Source of the DNA: Mycolicibacterium neoaurum VKM Ac-1815D
GTDB lineage: Bacteria > Actinomycetota > Actinomycetes > Mycobacteriales > Mycobacteriaceae
Length of the DNA stretch: 64,000 nt
NCBI RefSeq assembly: GCF_000317305.3
Contig: NC_023036.2
Coordinates: 2,976,001 to 3,040,000 of the forward strand
Direction of reading: 5' to 3'
Shown: in pieces, positions 56,071 through 64,000 of the stretch
Layout: each line of letters begins with the position of its first letter
Numbering within the stretch: position 1 is the first letter of the stretch
The notes under the pieces: model-generated
What the model was told of the DNA's origin: nothing
The model's input: the letters and a program-made list of their open reading frames with translations, nothing else
Databases searched by the model: none
Translations under genes and position numbers: made by a program

Positions 56071-59000
56071 GTGCCGACCGTACTGCTGCTCTCCACGTCC
56101 GATACCGACCTGATCACCGCGCGCGCCAGCGGAGCCCAGTACCGCTGGGCCAACCCGTCCCGGCTGCTCCAGGACGAACTCGACCGGGAGCTGGCCGAGC
56201 TGCTGACGGGCGTCGACATCGTCGTGGTGCGAATCCTCGGCGGCTATCGCGCCTGGCAGGACGGCATCGATGTGCTGGTCGCCAGCGGCGTGCCGACCGT
56301 GGTGCTCTCCGGCGAACAGGCACCCGATGCCGAGCTCATGAGGTACTCGACGGTGCCGGCGGGGGTGGCACTGGAGGCGCATGTCTATCTGGCCCAGGGC
56401 GGCGTCGAGAATCTGCGCGGGCTGCACGCCTTCCTGTCCGACACGCTGCTGATGACGGGCCAGGGGTTCGACCCACCCGTGCAGATCCCGACCTGGGGTG
56501 TCCTGGAACGCGCCGAGGCGGCGCGGCCCGACGCTCCCACCGTTGCCGTGCTGTACTACCGGGCCCAGCACCTGGCGGGCAACACCGGTTATATCGATGC
56601 ACTGTGTGCGGCCATCGAGACGGCCGGCGGCCGGGCGTTGCCGGTGTACTGCGCTTCCCTGCGCACCGCCGAGGCCGACCTGCTGGAACTGCTCGGGACC
56701 GCCGACACGCTGATCACCACGGTGCTCGCCGCGGGGGGTGCGACCCCGGCCACCGTCACCGCCGGCGGCGCCGATGACGGCTGGAACGTGGCCCATCTGG
56801 CGGCGTTGGACGTCCCGATCCTGCAGGGGTTGTGCCTGACGAGCTCGCGTGCCACCTGGTCGGCCAACGACGACGGACTCTCGCCGCTCGATGTCGCGAC
56901 CCAGGTCGCCGTGCCCGAATTCGACGGGCGCATCATCACCGTGCCGTTCTCGTTCAAGGAGATCGATGACGAGGGCCTGATCACCTACAACGCCGATCCC
57001 GAACGGTGCGCCCGGGTAGCAGGCCTTGCCGTGCGCCACGCCCGCCTGCGCCGCATCCCCGCCGCGGAGAAACAGGTCGCCCTGGTCTTCTCGGCCTATC
57101 CGACCAAACACGCCAGGATCGGCAACGCCGTGGGGCTGGACACTCCGGCCAGTGCGATCGCGCTGCTGCGTGCGCTGCGTGACCATGGCGTCGACATCGG
57201 CGAGGTGCCCGGCGTCGACGCCGGAGATGGTGACGCCCTGATCCACGCGCTGATCGAACGCGGTGGCCAGGACCCCGACTGGCTCACCGAAGAGACGCTG
57301 GCGCTCAACCCGATCCGGGTCAGTGCGGCCGAGTACCGGCGCTGGTTTGCGACCCTGCCCAGCGAACTCGCCGACGCCATGGTCGAACACTGGGGTCCAC
57401 CCCCGGGAGAACTGTTCGTCGACCGCACCCACAACCCGGACGGCGATATCGTCATCGCGGCCATGCGCTCGGGCAATGTGGTGATCCTGGTTCAGCCGCC
57501 GCGCGGGTTCGGCGAGAACCCGGTGGCGATCTACCATGACCCCGACCTGCCGCCGAGCCACCACTACCTGGCCGCCTACCGCTGGCTCGACGGCCAATTC
57601 TCTACCGGACCCTCGTCATTCAAGGCCGATGTGGTCATCCACCTCGGCAAGCACGGCAACCTCGAATGGCTTCCCGGTAAGACGCTGGGGATGAGCAGCG
57701 CATGCGGGACCGACGCGGCGCTCGGCGATCTGCCGTTGATCTACCCGTTCCTGGTCAACGACCCTGGCGAGGGCACCCAGGCCAAGCGACGGGCGCATGC
57801 CACCCTGGTCGACCATCTGATCCCGCCGATGGCGCGCGCCGAAACGTATGGAGACATCGCGCGTCTGGAACAGCTGCTCGACGAGCACTCCAATGTGTCC
57901 GCGCTGGACCCGGCCAAGCTGCCCGCCATCCGCCAGCAGATCTGGACCCTGATGCGCGCGGCGAAGATGGATCACGACCTGGGTCTGGAGGATCGGCCCG
58001 ACGAGGACTCCTTCGACGACATGCTGCTGCACGTCGACGGCTGGCTGTGCGAGATCAAGGACGTCCAGATTCGCGACGGTCTGCACATCCTGGGCCTCGC
58101 GCCCGAGGGGGACTCCGAACTGGACCTGGTGCTGGCGATCCTGCGGGCCCGCCAGCTGTTCGGTGGTGAGCAGACCGTACCCGGCCTGCGCCAGGCACTC
58201 GGGCTCGCCGAGGACGGCGCCGACGAACGCCACGCCGTCGATGCCGCCGAGGACGCGGCGCGGCAGTTGGTCGCCGGGCTGCAGAAGACCGGCTGGGACG
58301 CCGGCGCCGTCGACGAGCTGACCGACGACCCCGTGGTGGCCCAGATCCTGCGGTTCGCGGCCATCGAGGTGGTACCGCGCCTGCGCGCCACCTCCGGTGA
58401 AATCGACGCGGTGCTCAGGGCGATCGACGGCCATTACATCCCGGCAGGCCCCTCGGGATCCCCGCTGCGCGGTCTGGTGAACGTGCTGCCCACCGGACGC
58501 AACTTCTACTCGGTCGATCCCAAGGCCGTGCCGTCTCGGCTTGCCTGGGAAACCGGTGTGGCGCTGGCCGATTCACTGGTCGAGCGGTACCGCACCGATC
58601 ACGGCGAGTGGCCGAAGTCGGTCGGGCTCTCGGTGTGGGGCACCTCGGCGATGCGCACCTCCGGCGACGATATCGCCGAGGTCCTCGCGCTGCTCGGCGT
58701 GCGGCCGATCTGGGACGACGCATCGCGGCGCGTCGTCGACCTGGAGGTCATCACACCGGCGGAGCTCGGCAGGCCCCGCATCGATGTGACGGTGCGCATC
58801 TCGGGATTCTTCCGCGATGCCTTTCCGCATGTGGTGACGATGCTCGACGACGCGGTGGCGCTGGTGGCCGCGCTGGACGAGGACCCGCAGGACAACTATG
58901 TGCGTGCCCACGCGCTGGCCGACCTGGCCGAGCACGGTGACCAGCGGCGCAGCACAACAAGGATTTTCGGATCCAAGCCGGGAACCTACGGGGCGGGCCT

Positions 59001-59673
59001 GTTGCAGCTTATCGACAGCCGCAACTGGCGCGACGACGCCGATCTCGCCGAGGTGTACACCGCCTGGGGCGGGTTCGCCTACGGCCGCGGCCTCGACGGC
59101 GCCCCGGCGTCGGAGGACATGAACCGCGCCTACCGCCGGATCGTGGTGGCGGCCAAGAACACCGACACCCGCGAACACGATATCGCCGACTCTGACGACT
59201 ACTTCCAGTACCACGGCGGCATGATCGCCACCGTACGGTCGCTGACCGGCAAGGACCCGGCCGCCTATATCGGCGACAACACCCGGCCCGACGCCGTGCG
59301 CACCCGCACGCTCTCCGAAGAGACCACCCGCGTGTTCCGCGCGCGCGTGGTCAATCCGCGCTGGATCAACGCGATGCGCAGGCATGGCTACAAGGGTGCG
59401 TTCGAGATGGCGGCGACCGTCGATTACCTGTTCGGATACGACGCGACCGCGCACGTGATGTCGGACTGGATGTACGAGCAGCTCAGCCAGACCTACGTGC
59501 TGGACGCCGAGAACCGGAAATTCATGAACGAGTCCAATCCCTGGGCGCTGCACGGGATGGCCGAACGCCTGCTGGAGGCGGCGGGCCGGGGCATGTGGGC
59601 CCAGCCCGAGACGGCGACCCTCGACGGACTCAAGCAGGTGCTGCTGGAGACCGAGGGCGAGCTGGAGGGCTGA
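56071..59673 (+). CDS. cobN: Cobaltochelatase large subunit CobN
   Basis: A 1200-aa CobN/magnesium-chelatase H-type protein that, with CobS/CobT-type ATPases encoded elsewhere, inserts cobalt into hydrogenobyrinate diamide. Landmarks: TVLLLSTSDTDLITARASG start, SAYPTKHARIGNAVGLDTPAS, DVVIHLGKHGNLEWLPGK, GLVNVLPTGRNFYSVDPKAVPS, YFQYHGGMIATVRSLTGKDP and the C-terminal WALHGMAERLLEA. GTG 56071 is chosen by comparison with mycobacterial CobN (about 1194 aa); CAGGAT plus 7 nt might be a leaderless -10. The frame runs further upstream but crosses the microprotein gene. Confidence 0.97.
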   Translation: MPTVLLLSTSDTDLITARASGAQYRWANPSRLLQDELDRELAELLTGVDIVVVRILGGYRAWQDGIDVLVASGVPTVVLSGEQAPDAELMRYSTVPAGVALEAHVYLAQGGVENLRGLHAFLSDTLLMTGQGFDPPVQIPTWGVLERAEAARPDAPTVAVLYYRAQHLAGNTGYIDALCAAIETAGGRALPVYCASLRTAEADLLELLGTADTLITTVLAAGGATPATVTAGGADDGWNVAHLAALDVPILQGLCLTSSRATWSANDDGLSPLDVATQVAVPEFDGRIITVPFSFKEIDDEGLITYNADPERCARVAGLAVRHARLRRIPAAEKQVALVFSAYPTKHARIGNAVGLDTPASAIALLRALRDHGVDIGEVPGVDAGDGDALIHALIERGGQDPDWLTEETLALNPIRVSAAEYRRWFATLPSELADAMVEHWGPPPGELFVDRTHNPDGDIVIAAMRSGNVVILVQPPRGFGENPVAIYHDPDLPPSHHYLAAYRWLDGQFSTGPSSFKADVVIHLGKHGNLEWLPGKTLGMSSACGTDAALGDLPLIYPFLVNDPGEGTQAKRRAHATLVDHLIPPMARAETYGDIARLEQLLDEHSNVSALDPAKLPAIRQQIWTLMRAAKMDHDLGLEDRPDEDSFDDMLLHVDGWLCEIKDVQIRDGLHILGLAPEGDSELDLVLAILRARQLFGGEQTVPGLRQALGLAEDGADERHAVDAAEDAARQLVAGLQKTGWDAGAVDELTDDPVVAQILRFAAIEVVPRLRATSGEIDAVLRAIDGHYIPAGPSGSPLRGLVNVLPTGRNFYSVDPKAVPSRLAWETGVALADSLVERYRTDHGEWPKSVGLSVWGTSAMRTSGDDIAEVLALLGVRPIWDDASRRVVDLEVITPAELGRPRIDVTVRISGFFRDAFPHVVTMLDDAVALVAALDEDPQDNYVRAHALADLAEHGDQRRSTTRIFGSKPGTYGAGLLQLIDSRNWRDDADLAEVYTAWGGFAYGRGLDGAPASEDMNRAYRRIVVAAKNTDTREHDIADSDDYFQYHGGMIATVRSLTGKDPAAYIGDNTRPDAVRTRTLSEETTRVFRARVVNPRWINAMRRHGYKGAFEMAATVDYLFGYDATAHVMSDWMYEQLSQTYVLDAENRKFMNESNPWALHGMAERLLEAAGRGMWAQPETATLDGLKQVLLETEGELEG

Positions 59674-59724
59674 GCCGGCCGGCGTCGGACGGCGCAATCC
59701 GTACCGCGCACTAGGATTGCGCGC

Positions 59725-60111
59725 ATGGCTCTCACCTTCGCCGATGTCGCCAAGGCCGACTATGTGCTGCTGACCACCTTCACCAAGGACGGGCGGGGAA
59801 AGCCCACCGCGATCTGGGCGGTGCCCGACGGGGATCGACTGCTGGTGGTGACCCAGGCAGGTTCGTGGAAGGTCAAGCGGATCCGCAACACCCCGCGGGT
59901 GACGGTGGCCGTATGCGACCGTCGTGGCAATCCGAAGAGTGAACCGGTCGAGGCGGTGGCGGCCATCCTGGACGAGGCGGCACTGCGCCGCACCTATGAC
60001 GGGATCGGACGGCGCTACGGCATCGTGGGCAAGCTGTTCGGCCTGTTATCCAAACTCCGTGGCGGGATGAAGAACAACGTCGCGCTGGAGTTGCGCGCGG
60101 CCGACTCCTGA
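59725..60111 (+). CDS. PPOX-class F420/flavin-binding protein (Rv2061c-like)
   Basis: A 128-aa split-barrel protein: TFADVAKADYVLLTTFTKDGRGKPTAIWAVPDGDRLLVVTQAGSWKVKRIRNTPRVTVAVCD, followed by GNPKSEPVEAVAAIL. This subgroup is found next to cobN in M. tuberculosis too. Probably an F420- or FMN-dependent reductase of unknown substrate. TAGGAT (59712-59717) plus 7 nt before ATG 59725 indicates a leaderless start. Its stop overlaps the purU start (TGATG). A paralogue lies behind purU at 61059-61445. Confidence 0.88.
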   Translation: MALTFADVAKADYVLLTTFTKDGRGKPTAIWAVPDGDRLLVVTQAGSWKVKRIRNTPRVTVAVCDRRGNPKSEPVEAVAAILDEAALRRTYDGIGRRYGIVGKLFGLLSKLRGGMKNNVALELRAADS

Positions 60112-61007
60112 TGACGTCGAATTATCCGACGGGCACATCGAAGTCCGCCCGGCACAAGGACATCGGCAGGCTCGTGTTGAGATGCCCGGATCGGGCCGGA
60201 ATCGTGGCCGCGGTCTCGACCTTTCTCACCGAGGCCGGCGCGAACATCATTTCTCTCGACCAGCATTCCACCGAGGCCGAGGGCGGCACCTTCCTGCAGC
60301 GCACCGTGTTCCACCTCCCGGGACTTGCCGCTGCCCGGCCGGAACTGGAGGCCCGGTTCGCCGAGCGGATCGCGCCCGAGTTCGATATCGATCACCGGTT
60401 CACCGATGCCGCCACCCCCAAGCGGGTGGCCATCTTCGCCTCGACGGCCGACCACTGCCTGCTCGACCTGCTCTGGCGCAATCGTCGCGGTGAACTCGAC
60501 ATGTCGGTGGTCATGGTCATCGCCAATCACCCCGACCTCGCCGACCAGGTCCGCCCGTTCGGGGTGCCCTTCGTCTACATTCCTGCGACGCGTGACACAC
60601 GCGCCGAGGCCGAGGCGCGCCAGCTGGAACTGCTGAAGGGCAACGTCGACCTCGTCGTACTGGCGCGCTATATGCAGATCGTCACGCCTGGGTTCCTGAA
60701 TCAGATCGGCTGCCCGCTGATCAACATCCACCACTCGTTCCTGCCCGCGTTCATCGGCGCAAACACCTATCGACGGGCTAAGGAGCGCGGTGTGAAACTG
60801 GTCGGCGCCACCGCCCACTACGTGACCGAGGACCTCGACGAAGGCCCCATCATCGAGCAGGACGTGGTGCGCGTCGACCACACCCACACCGTCGAGGACC
60901 TGGTGCGCCTCGGGGCAGATGTCGAGCGCGCGGTGCTGTCCAGGGCGGTGCTGTGGCATTGCCAGGACCGGGTCGTCCGCCACCACGGTGAGACCGTCAT
61001 CTTCTGA
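60111..61007 (+). CDS. purU: Formyltetrahydrofolate deformylase
   Basis: A 298-aa enzyme hydrolysing 10-formyl-THF to THF and formate, which balances one-carbon pools feeding purine and methionine synthesis. N-terminal ACT domain (GRLVLRCPDRAGIVAAVSTFLTEAGANIISLDQHSTEAEG) and C-terminal formyltransferase-fold domain (KRVAIFASTADHCLLDLLWR, VLARYMQIVTPGFL, INIHHSFLPAFIGANTYRRAKERGVKLVGATAHYVTEDLDEGPIIEQD) are complete, including the catalytic His and Asp. Start ATG 60111 overlaps the preceding stop. The stop codon lies within an 18-bp tandem duplication. Confidence 0.96.
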   Translation: MTSNYPTGTSKSARHKDIGRLVLRCPDRAGIVAAVSTFLTEAGANIISLDQHSTEAEGGTFLQRTVFHLPGLAAARPELEARFAERIAPEFDIDHRFTDAATPKRVAIFASTADHCLLDLLWRNRRGELDMSVVMVIANHPDLADQVRPFGVPFVYIPATRDTRAEAEARQLELLKGNVDLVVLARYMQIVTPGFLNQIGCPLINIHHSFLPAFIGANTYRRAKERGVKLVGATAHYVTEDLDEGPIIEQDVVRVDHTHTVEDLVRLGADVERAVLSRAVLWHCQDRVVRHHGETVIF

Positions 61008-61031
61008 GTGCCCGTCATCTTCTGAGTGCCC
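60996..61031. repeat. 18-bp tandem duplication at the purU stop
   Basis: The 18 bp 60996-61013, which include the last codons and TGA of purU, are repeated exactly at 61014-61031. The duplication adds a second, non-functional copy of the stop region and looks like a recent replication-slippage event. Confidence 0.9.
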
Positions 61032-61058
61032 GGCGTCCCGGCGTGGTGAACTGTTGCC

Positions 61059-61445
61059 ATGGCTCCGACATTCGATGATGTCTACCGCGAGAAATACCTG
61101 CTACTGACCACGTTCACCAAGGACGGCAGGCCCAAGCCGACGCCGGTGTGGGGTGTACCGCATGAGGGCAAGTTGTTGATCAGCACCGATGACGGATCGT
61201 GGAAGACCAAGCGGATCAACAACACGCCGCGGGTGACCATCCAGAAGTGCGGAGTCCTCGGCAAGATCAAGGGTGAGCCCGTCGAGGCCGTTGCCCGCAA
61301 CCTGCCGAAATCCGAGACCCGCCGGGTGTTCGACATGGTGACCCGGCGGTACTGGTGGCACGCCTGGTGGTGGATTCCGCAGGCGCTCATCCGCGGCGGG
61401 GTGGACAAGGTGCATGCCGCCATCGAGGTCAGCCCGGTGGGCTAG
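61059..61445 (+). CDS. PPOX-class F420/flavin-binding protein, paralogue
   Basis: A 128-aa split-barrel protein clearly related to the one at 59725-60111: FDDVYREKYLLLTTFTKDGRPKPTPVWGVPHEGKLLISTDDGSWKTKRINNTPRVTIQKCGVLGKIKGEPVEAVARNL. Its C-terminal part differs (RRYWWHAWWWIPQALIRGG, Trp-rich), suggesting another substrate or membrane contact. The pair probably arose by duplication around purU. It shares the TAG stop with the convergent TetR gene in CTAG (61442-61445). Confidence 0.87.
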   Translation: MAPTFDDVYREKYLLLTTFTKDGRPKPTPVWGVPHEGKLLISTDDGSWKTKRINNTPRVTIQKCGVLGKIKGEPVEAVARNLPKSETRRVFDMVTRRYWWHAWWWIPQALIRGGVDKVHAAIEVSPVG

Positions 61446-62092
61446 CGTCGCGGTGTCATCGGGCTCAGGTGTCTACGGGCTGGGCTGCGATCCGTACTCG
61501 ATGCCGCGAGCACGGCGGGGGCGACCCACCGGTGCAGAAATCCGCGAAGTTCGGCCCCGCGCCGGCTCTGCCCCTCAGGATCGAGGATGAACGACTGAAG
61601 TACGCGCAGCATGAACTCGATGAGTTCATCGAAGCTCTCTGCGGTGAAACCCGAAGCGGCCCAGTCGACGTCGAAACGCTCGAGGATCGACCGCCCGAAT
61701 GCGATCGCCACGTCGGCGGTGACGCCCACGGCGAACGCGCTGGCCCGCCCGGGATGCATGACCAGCCCGAGGTACCGATCGTGGGGTAGGTGTTCGAGGG
61801 TGTAGGCGATACCCTCCACGACCGCGACGGTCGGGTCGTCGATCGCGTGCAGATCCGCGGCGAGGCGGTCGAGGAAACCGCCGACGGAGGCCAAGGCGGT
61901 CGCCTGCAGCAGCGAATCCTGGGTCGCGAAATAGCGGTAGACCGTCTGGCGTGTGATTCCCAGGGCGGTCGCCACATCGGAGATGGTGACCGACCCGCGC
62001 TCATCGATGCAGGCGCGGGCGGCGTCGATGATCCGGCGGGCGGCCTCGTCGTCGTCGGCGGGGATGTCACCGCCCCATCCGTGTCTGCGCAT
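61442..62092 (-). CDS. TetR family regulator divergent from Rieske oxygenase
   Basis: A 216-aa regulator: helix-turn-helix around residues 32-60 (GSVTISDVATALGITRQTVYRYFATQDSLLQAT), ligand domain to the end. The divergent gene encodes a ring-hydroxylating oxygenase, and the perfect 10-bp inverted repeat at 62157-62188 in between is the obvious operator, so this TetR most likely represses the oxygenase until its aromatic or steroid-like substrate appears. Start ATG 62092; an alternative frame on the same strand is a shadow. Confidence 0.88.
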   Translation of the reverse strand: MRRHGWGGDIPADDDEAARRIIDAARACIDERGSVTISDVATALGITRQTVYRYFATQDSLLQATALASVGGFLDRLAADLHAIDDPTVAVVEGIAYTLEHLPHDRYLGLVMHPGRASAFAVGVTADVAIAFGRSILERFDVDWAASGFTAESFDELIEFMLRVLQSFILDPEGQSRRGAELRGFLHRWVAPAVLAASSTDRSPARRHLSPMTPRR

Positions 62093-62136
62093 GCAGGCAT
62101 CGTGCCATCCCGACGCGCACAGGGAAGAGCTTCATC

Positions 62137-62188
62137 GTGGAATCAGATGTGGAATCAGAACATACAAATGGTCTCTGATGTATGTTCT
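62137..62188. promoter_or_regulatory. TetR operator and Rieske oxygenase promoter
   Basis: A perfect inverted repeat AGAACATACA (62157-62166) / TGTATGTTCT (62179-62188) with a 12-bp spacer covers the -10 candidate TATGTT (62181-62186) that lies 8 nt before ATG 62195. Just upstream, GTGGAATCAGA is repeated directly at 62137-62147 and 62149-62159. Binding at the palindrome would occlude the promoter, fitting repression by the divergent TetR protein. Confidence 0.7.
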
Positions 62189-62194
62189 GAATTC

Positions 62195-63367
62195 ATGACC
62201 GCATCGATCGGAACACCGGTGAACAACCGGGACGAGGAACTGACTCGCCGCGCCCTCGCACACGCCATCGGCAAGACCACCGATATGGCCGAGCGTGAGC
62301 TGCGGGTGCCGCTGCACTACTACCGCGACCCCAAGGTCACCGAGGTCGAGGAGTCCCAGATCTTGCGCAGGGTGCCGCTGGCCATCGTGCCGAGCGCGCA
62401 GGTCGCGGGCGTCAATGACTACGTCGTACGGTCCGTGCTGGGTGATTCGCTGCTGGTCACCCGTGACCGGCACGGCCACAGCCACGTCTTGCTCAACTAC
62501 TGCAGGCACCGCGGGGCGATGCCGGCGTGCGGGTCGGGCAAAGCGTCGCGTTTCGTCTGCCCGTACCACGCCTGGAGCTACCGCAACACCGGCGAGCTGT
62601 TCGTCGTCCCCGGCCAGGCCGGATTCGATTCGATGGACAAGGCCGACTACGGATTGGTCGAACTGCCCAGCCAGGAGCGGCACGGCTTCATCTGGGCCGT
62701 GCTGACCGCGGACGCCGATATCGATGTCGACACCCACCTCGGCACGCTCGGCCCCGAGCTCGAACTGCTGGACTACGCCTCCTACGGCTATCACGGCGAG
62801 AAGGAATTCCAATCCCAGGTGTCCTGGAAGGGCGCGCTGGAGGCCTTCGCCGAGGGGTATCACTTCCCGTTCGTGCACGGCGAGAGCGTCATCGGCCAGA
62901 ACACACTGGCCAACACCGGTGTCTACGACGAGTTCGGTAGGCACCATCGAATCGGCTTCCCGTTCAACTGGATTCGCAACCTCGCCGAGGATCCTTCGGG
63001 GTCGTGGGATCCGCACATGAACATGGGGGTGATCTACTGGATCTATCCGAACCTGATTCTGGCCAACAGCCCGGTCGGCGTCGAGATCATCGATATGCTG
63101 CCCGCTGGTGAACCGACCCGGTGCACCGTGCGGCACAGCTGGATGAGCCGCGTGCCCGCCGAGAACGACGAGATGCGCGCCAACTACGACCTGATCTTCG
63201 AGGGCGTGCACGCGGCCGTGCGTGACGAGGATTTCGTCATGCTCCCGCAGTGCGGTGAGGGCGTTCGCCGCGCACAGCACGATCACATGATCATCGGCCG
63301 CAACGAGATCGGTGTGCAGCACATGATCACGGTGTTCGCCGCCGAGCTGGGCATCGCTTTGACCTGA
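62195..63367 (+). CDS. Rieske aromatic ring-hydroxylating oxygenase, alpha subunit
   Basis: A 390-aa oxygenase component. The Rieske 2Fe-2S site is C103-x-H105 ... C122-x2-H125 (CRHRG, CPYHAW). The catalytic domain has GALEAFAEGYHFPFVHGESV, containing the mononuclear-iron His/His region (EGYHFPFVHG). Length and the YRDPKVTEVEESQIL start resemble actinobacterial RHOs acting on aromatic or steroid compounds (KshA/phenylpropionate group). No reductase or beta subunit gene is adjacent, so electrons come from proteins encoded elsewhere. ATG 62195 is supported by the promoter and operator; the longer upstream frame crosses the operator and the divergent gene. Confidence 0.92.
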   Translation: MTASIGTPVNNRDEELTRRALAHAIGKTTDMAERELRVPLHYYRDPKVTEVEESQILRRVPLAIVPSAQVAGVNDYVVRSVLGDSLLVTRDRHGHSHVLLNYCRHRGAMPACGSGKASRFVCPYHAWSYRNTGELFVVPGQAGFDSMDKADYGLVELPSQERHGFIWAVLTADADIDVDTHLGTLGPELELLDYASYGYHGEKEFQSQVSWKGALEAFAEGYHFPFVHGESVIGQNTLANTGVYDEFGRHHRIGFPFNWIRNLAEDPSGSWDPHMNMGVIYWIYPNLILANSPVGVEIIDMLPAGEPTRCTVRHSWMSRVPAENDEMRANYDLIFEGVHAAVRDEDFVMLPQCGEGVRRAQHDHMIIGRNEIGVQHMITVFAAELGIALT

Positions 63368-63433
63368 TCGCCTTGACCTGACCGCACAGTGGCGAACCAG
63401 GAACCCGCACGGCACCCCATACGTTGACCGGAC

Positions 63434-63952
63434 ATGGCAATGCGGATGTTCCTGATCTACGTCCTGGTCGAACTGGCCGTGGTGGTCGGGCTGGTCTCCG
63501 CCGTCGGGTTCGGCTGGACGGTACTGGCGATCATGGTCACCTTCGTGGTCGGTCTGGCGCTGGCCGGCTCCCAGGTCGCCCGCCACCTCGCCCGACTGCA
63601 ATCCGCGCTGAACTCGCGTTCGGCCTCGGGTGCGCTGGCCACCGACAGCGCACTGGTGGCGCTCGGGGCGGTGCTTGTCGTGATCCCCGGCCTGGCCAGC
63701 TCGCTGCTCGGCGCGCTGCTGTTGCTGCCGCCGACCCGCCGCATCGCCCGGCCGGTCGCCATCGGGCTCGTCGGTCGTAAGCTTGCCGCGACCCCGGTCG
63801 TGACGGTCTACCCGGGCGGTTTCGGCCGCGGGCAGCGGCCCGCTCCCGACTACGTCGAGGGCGAGGTCATCGATGTCGTCGACGTCGACGGATCGCCGTC
63901 GATGCGTCCCGATCCGACCGCACTGGAGCATCGGGTCATCCGTAACGATTAA
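63434..63952 (+). CDS. fxsA: FxsA family membrane protein
   Basis: A 172-aa inner-membrane protein: helix 1 IYVLVELAVVVGLVSAVGFGWTVLAIMVTFVVGLALAG (two spans), RRHLARLQ-like loop QVARHLARLQSAL, helix 3 ALGAVLVVIPGLASSLLGALLLLPPTRR with the FxsA-typical PG(L/F)xSxxxGxLLLLPPTR motif, then a hydrophilic tail. E. coli FxsA relieves exclusion of phage T7; its wider role is unknown. TACGTT plus 8 nt precedes ATG 63434; ATG 63440 is an alternative. Confidence 0.9.
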   Translation: MAMRMFLIYVLVELAVVVGLVSAVGFGWTVLAIMVTFVVGLALAGSQVARHLARLQSALNSRSASGALATDSALVALGAVLVVIPGLASSLLGALLLLPPTRRIARPVAIGLVGRKLAATPVVTVYPGGFGRGQRPAPDYVEGEVIDVVDVDGSPSMRPDPTALEHRVIRND

Positions 63953-63964
63953 CGTGTCACCTTC

Positions 63965-64000
63965 GTGACGACACTGTTGATCAACGGCCGGGTGCACAGT
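63965..64000 (+). CDS. Probable amidohydrolase, first 12 codons only (runs off window)
   Basis: GTG 63965 opens a frame to the window edge translating MTTLLINGRVHS, the usual N-terminal beta-strand of composite-domain amidohydrolases (YtcJ/imidazolonepropionase-like: LLxNGRVHS). TAACGT lies 9 nt upstream, overlapping the fxsA stop, as a possible -10. Too short for certainty. Confidence 0.35.
   Translation, partial: MTTLLINGRVHS

Overview
The window reads as chromosomal DNA from a rapidly growing, environmental Mycobacterium (Mycolicibacterium type). It is GC-rich, uses many GTG starts, has frequent leaderless starts (a TANNNT -10 box 6-8 nt before the initiation codon), and follows the M. 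tuberculosis gene order Rv2125 to Rv2061c in inverted orientation: PAC2 protein, metH, hisE-hisG, Rv2120c, recB-like, trmI, lppK, mpa, a 391-aa membrane protein, dop-pup-prcB-prcA, pafA-pafB-pafC-tatA-tatC-helY, Rv2091c, Rv2090, pepE, Rv2074, Rv2073c, cobL-cobM-cobK, cobIJ-cobH-cobG, cobN, Rv2061c. Names in Rv form are comparisons from memory, not search results.

Layout. 1-11 kb: end of an SDR gene, PAC2 protein, an SAH riboswitch driving metH, an NmrA-like protein, a HAD phosphatase, a secreted serine hydrolase, a glucose-type MFS permease and hisE-hisG. 11-16 kb: a DUF4126 protein and a flavin disulfide oxidoreductase, then a TetR / small-molecule kinase / SnoaL cassette followed by a degraded second copy of the oxidoreductase 3' end. 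15.4-20.7 kb: flavodoxin-SRPBCC-ArsR operon, thioesterase, RecB-like nuclease, a three-copy 25-bp repeat, trmI and two MTB12-like secreted proteins. 20.7-43.5 kb: the Pup-proteasome region (mpa; dop, pup, prcB, prcA; pafA, pafB, pafC; tatA, tatC, helY), interrupted between mpa and dop by a LysR/EamA pair, a DUF732 protein, a membrane protein, a two-component pair and the ectoine/hydroxyectoine cluster ectABCD. 43.5-59.7 kb: Rv2091c-like protein, 5'-3' exonuclease, pepE, then cobalamin genes (cobL, cobM, cobK, cobIJ, cobH, cobG, cobN) with a kinase-like gene, a sulfate-ester dioxygenase and a 32-aa membrane microprotein among them. 59.7-64 kb: two PPOX-fold proteins around purU, a TetR/Rieske-oxygenase divergent pair with a clear operator, FxsA, and the first codons of a probable amidohydrolase.

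How the genes work together. Corrin-ring synthesis and cobalt insertion (cob genes) supply the cofactor of the B12-dependent MetH at the other end of the window. Mpa, Pup, PafA, Dop and PrcAB form the complete pupylation/degradation machine; PafBC is the co-encoded DNA-damage transcription activator. EctABCD makes ectoine and 5-hydroxyectoine from aspartate semialdehyde for osmoprotection.

Most notable: metH looks like the proteobacterial (E. coli) type rather than the type I recall from M. tuberculosis, although it sits at the usual mycobacterial metH locus and carries an SAH riboswitch whose pseudoknot competes with a Shine-Dalgarno-sequestering hairpin. Other leads are the oxidoreductase-tail scar around the TetR/kinase/SnoaL cassette, a divergent promoter with two interlocked leaderless -10 boxes between the exonuclease and pepE, and helically phased GGTACC sites before the 32-aa ORF.
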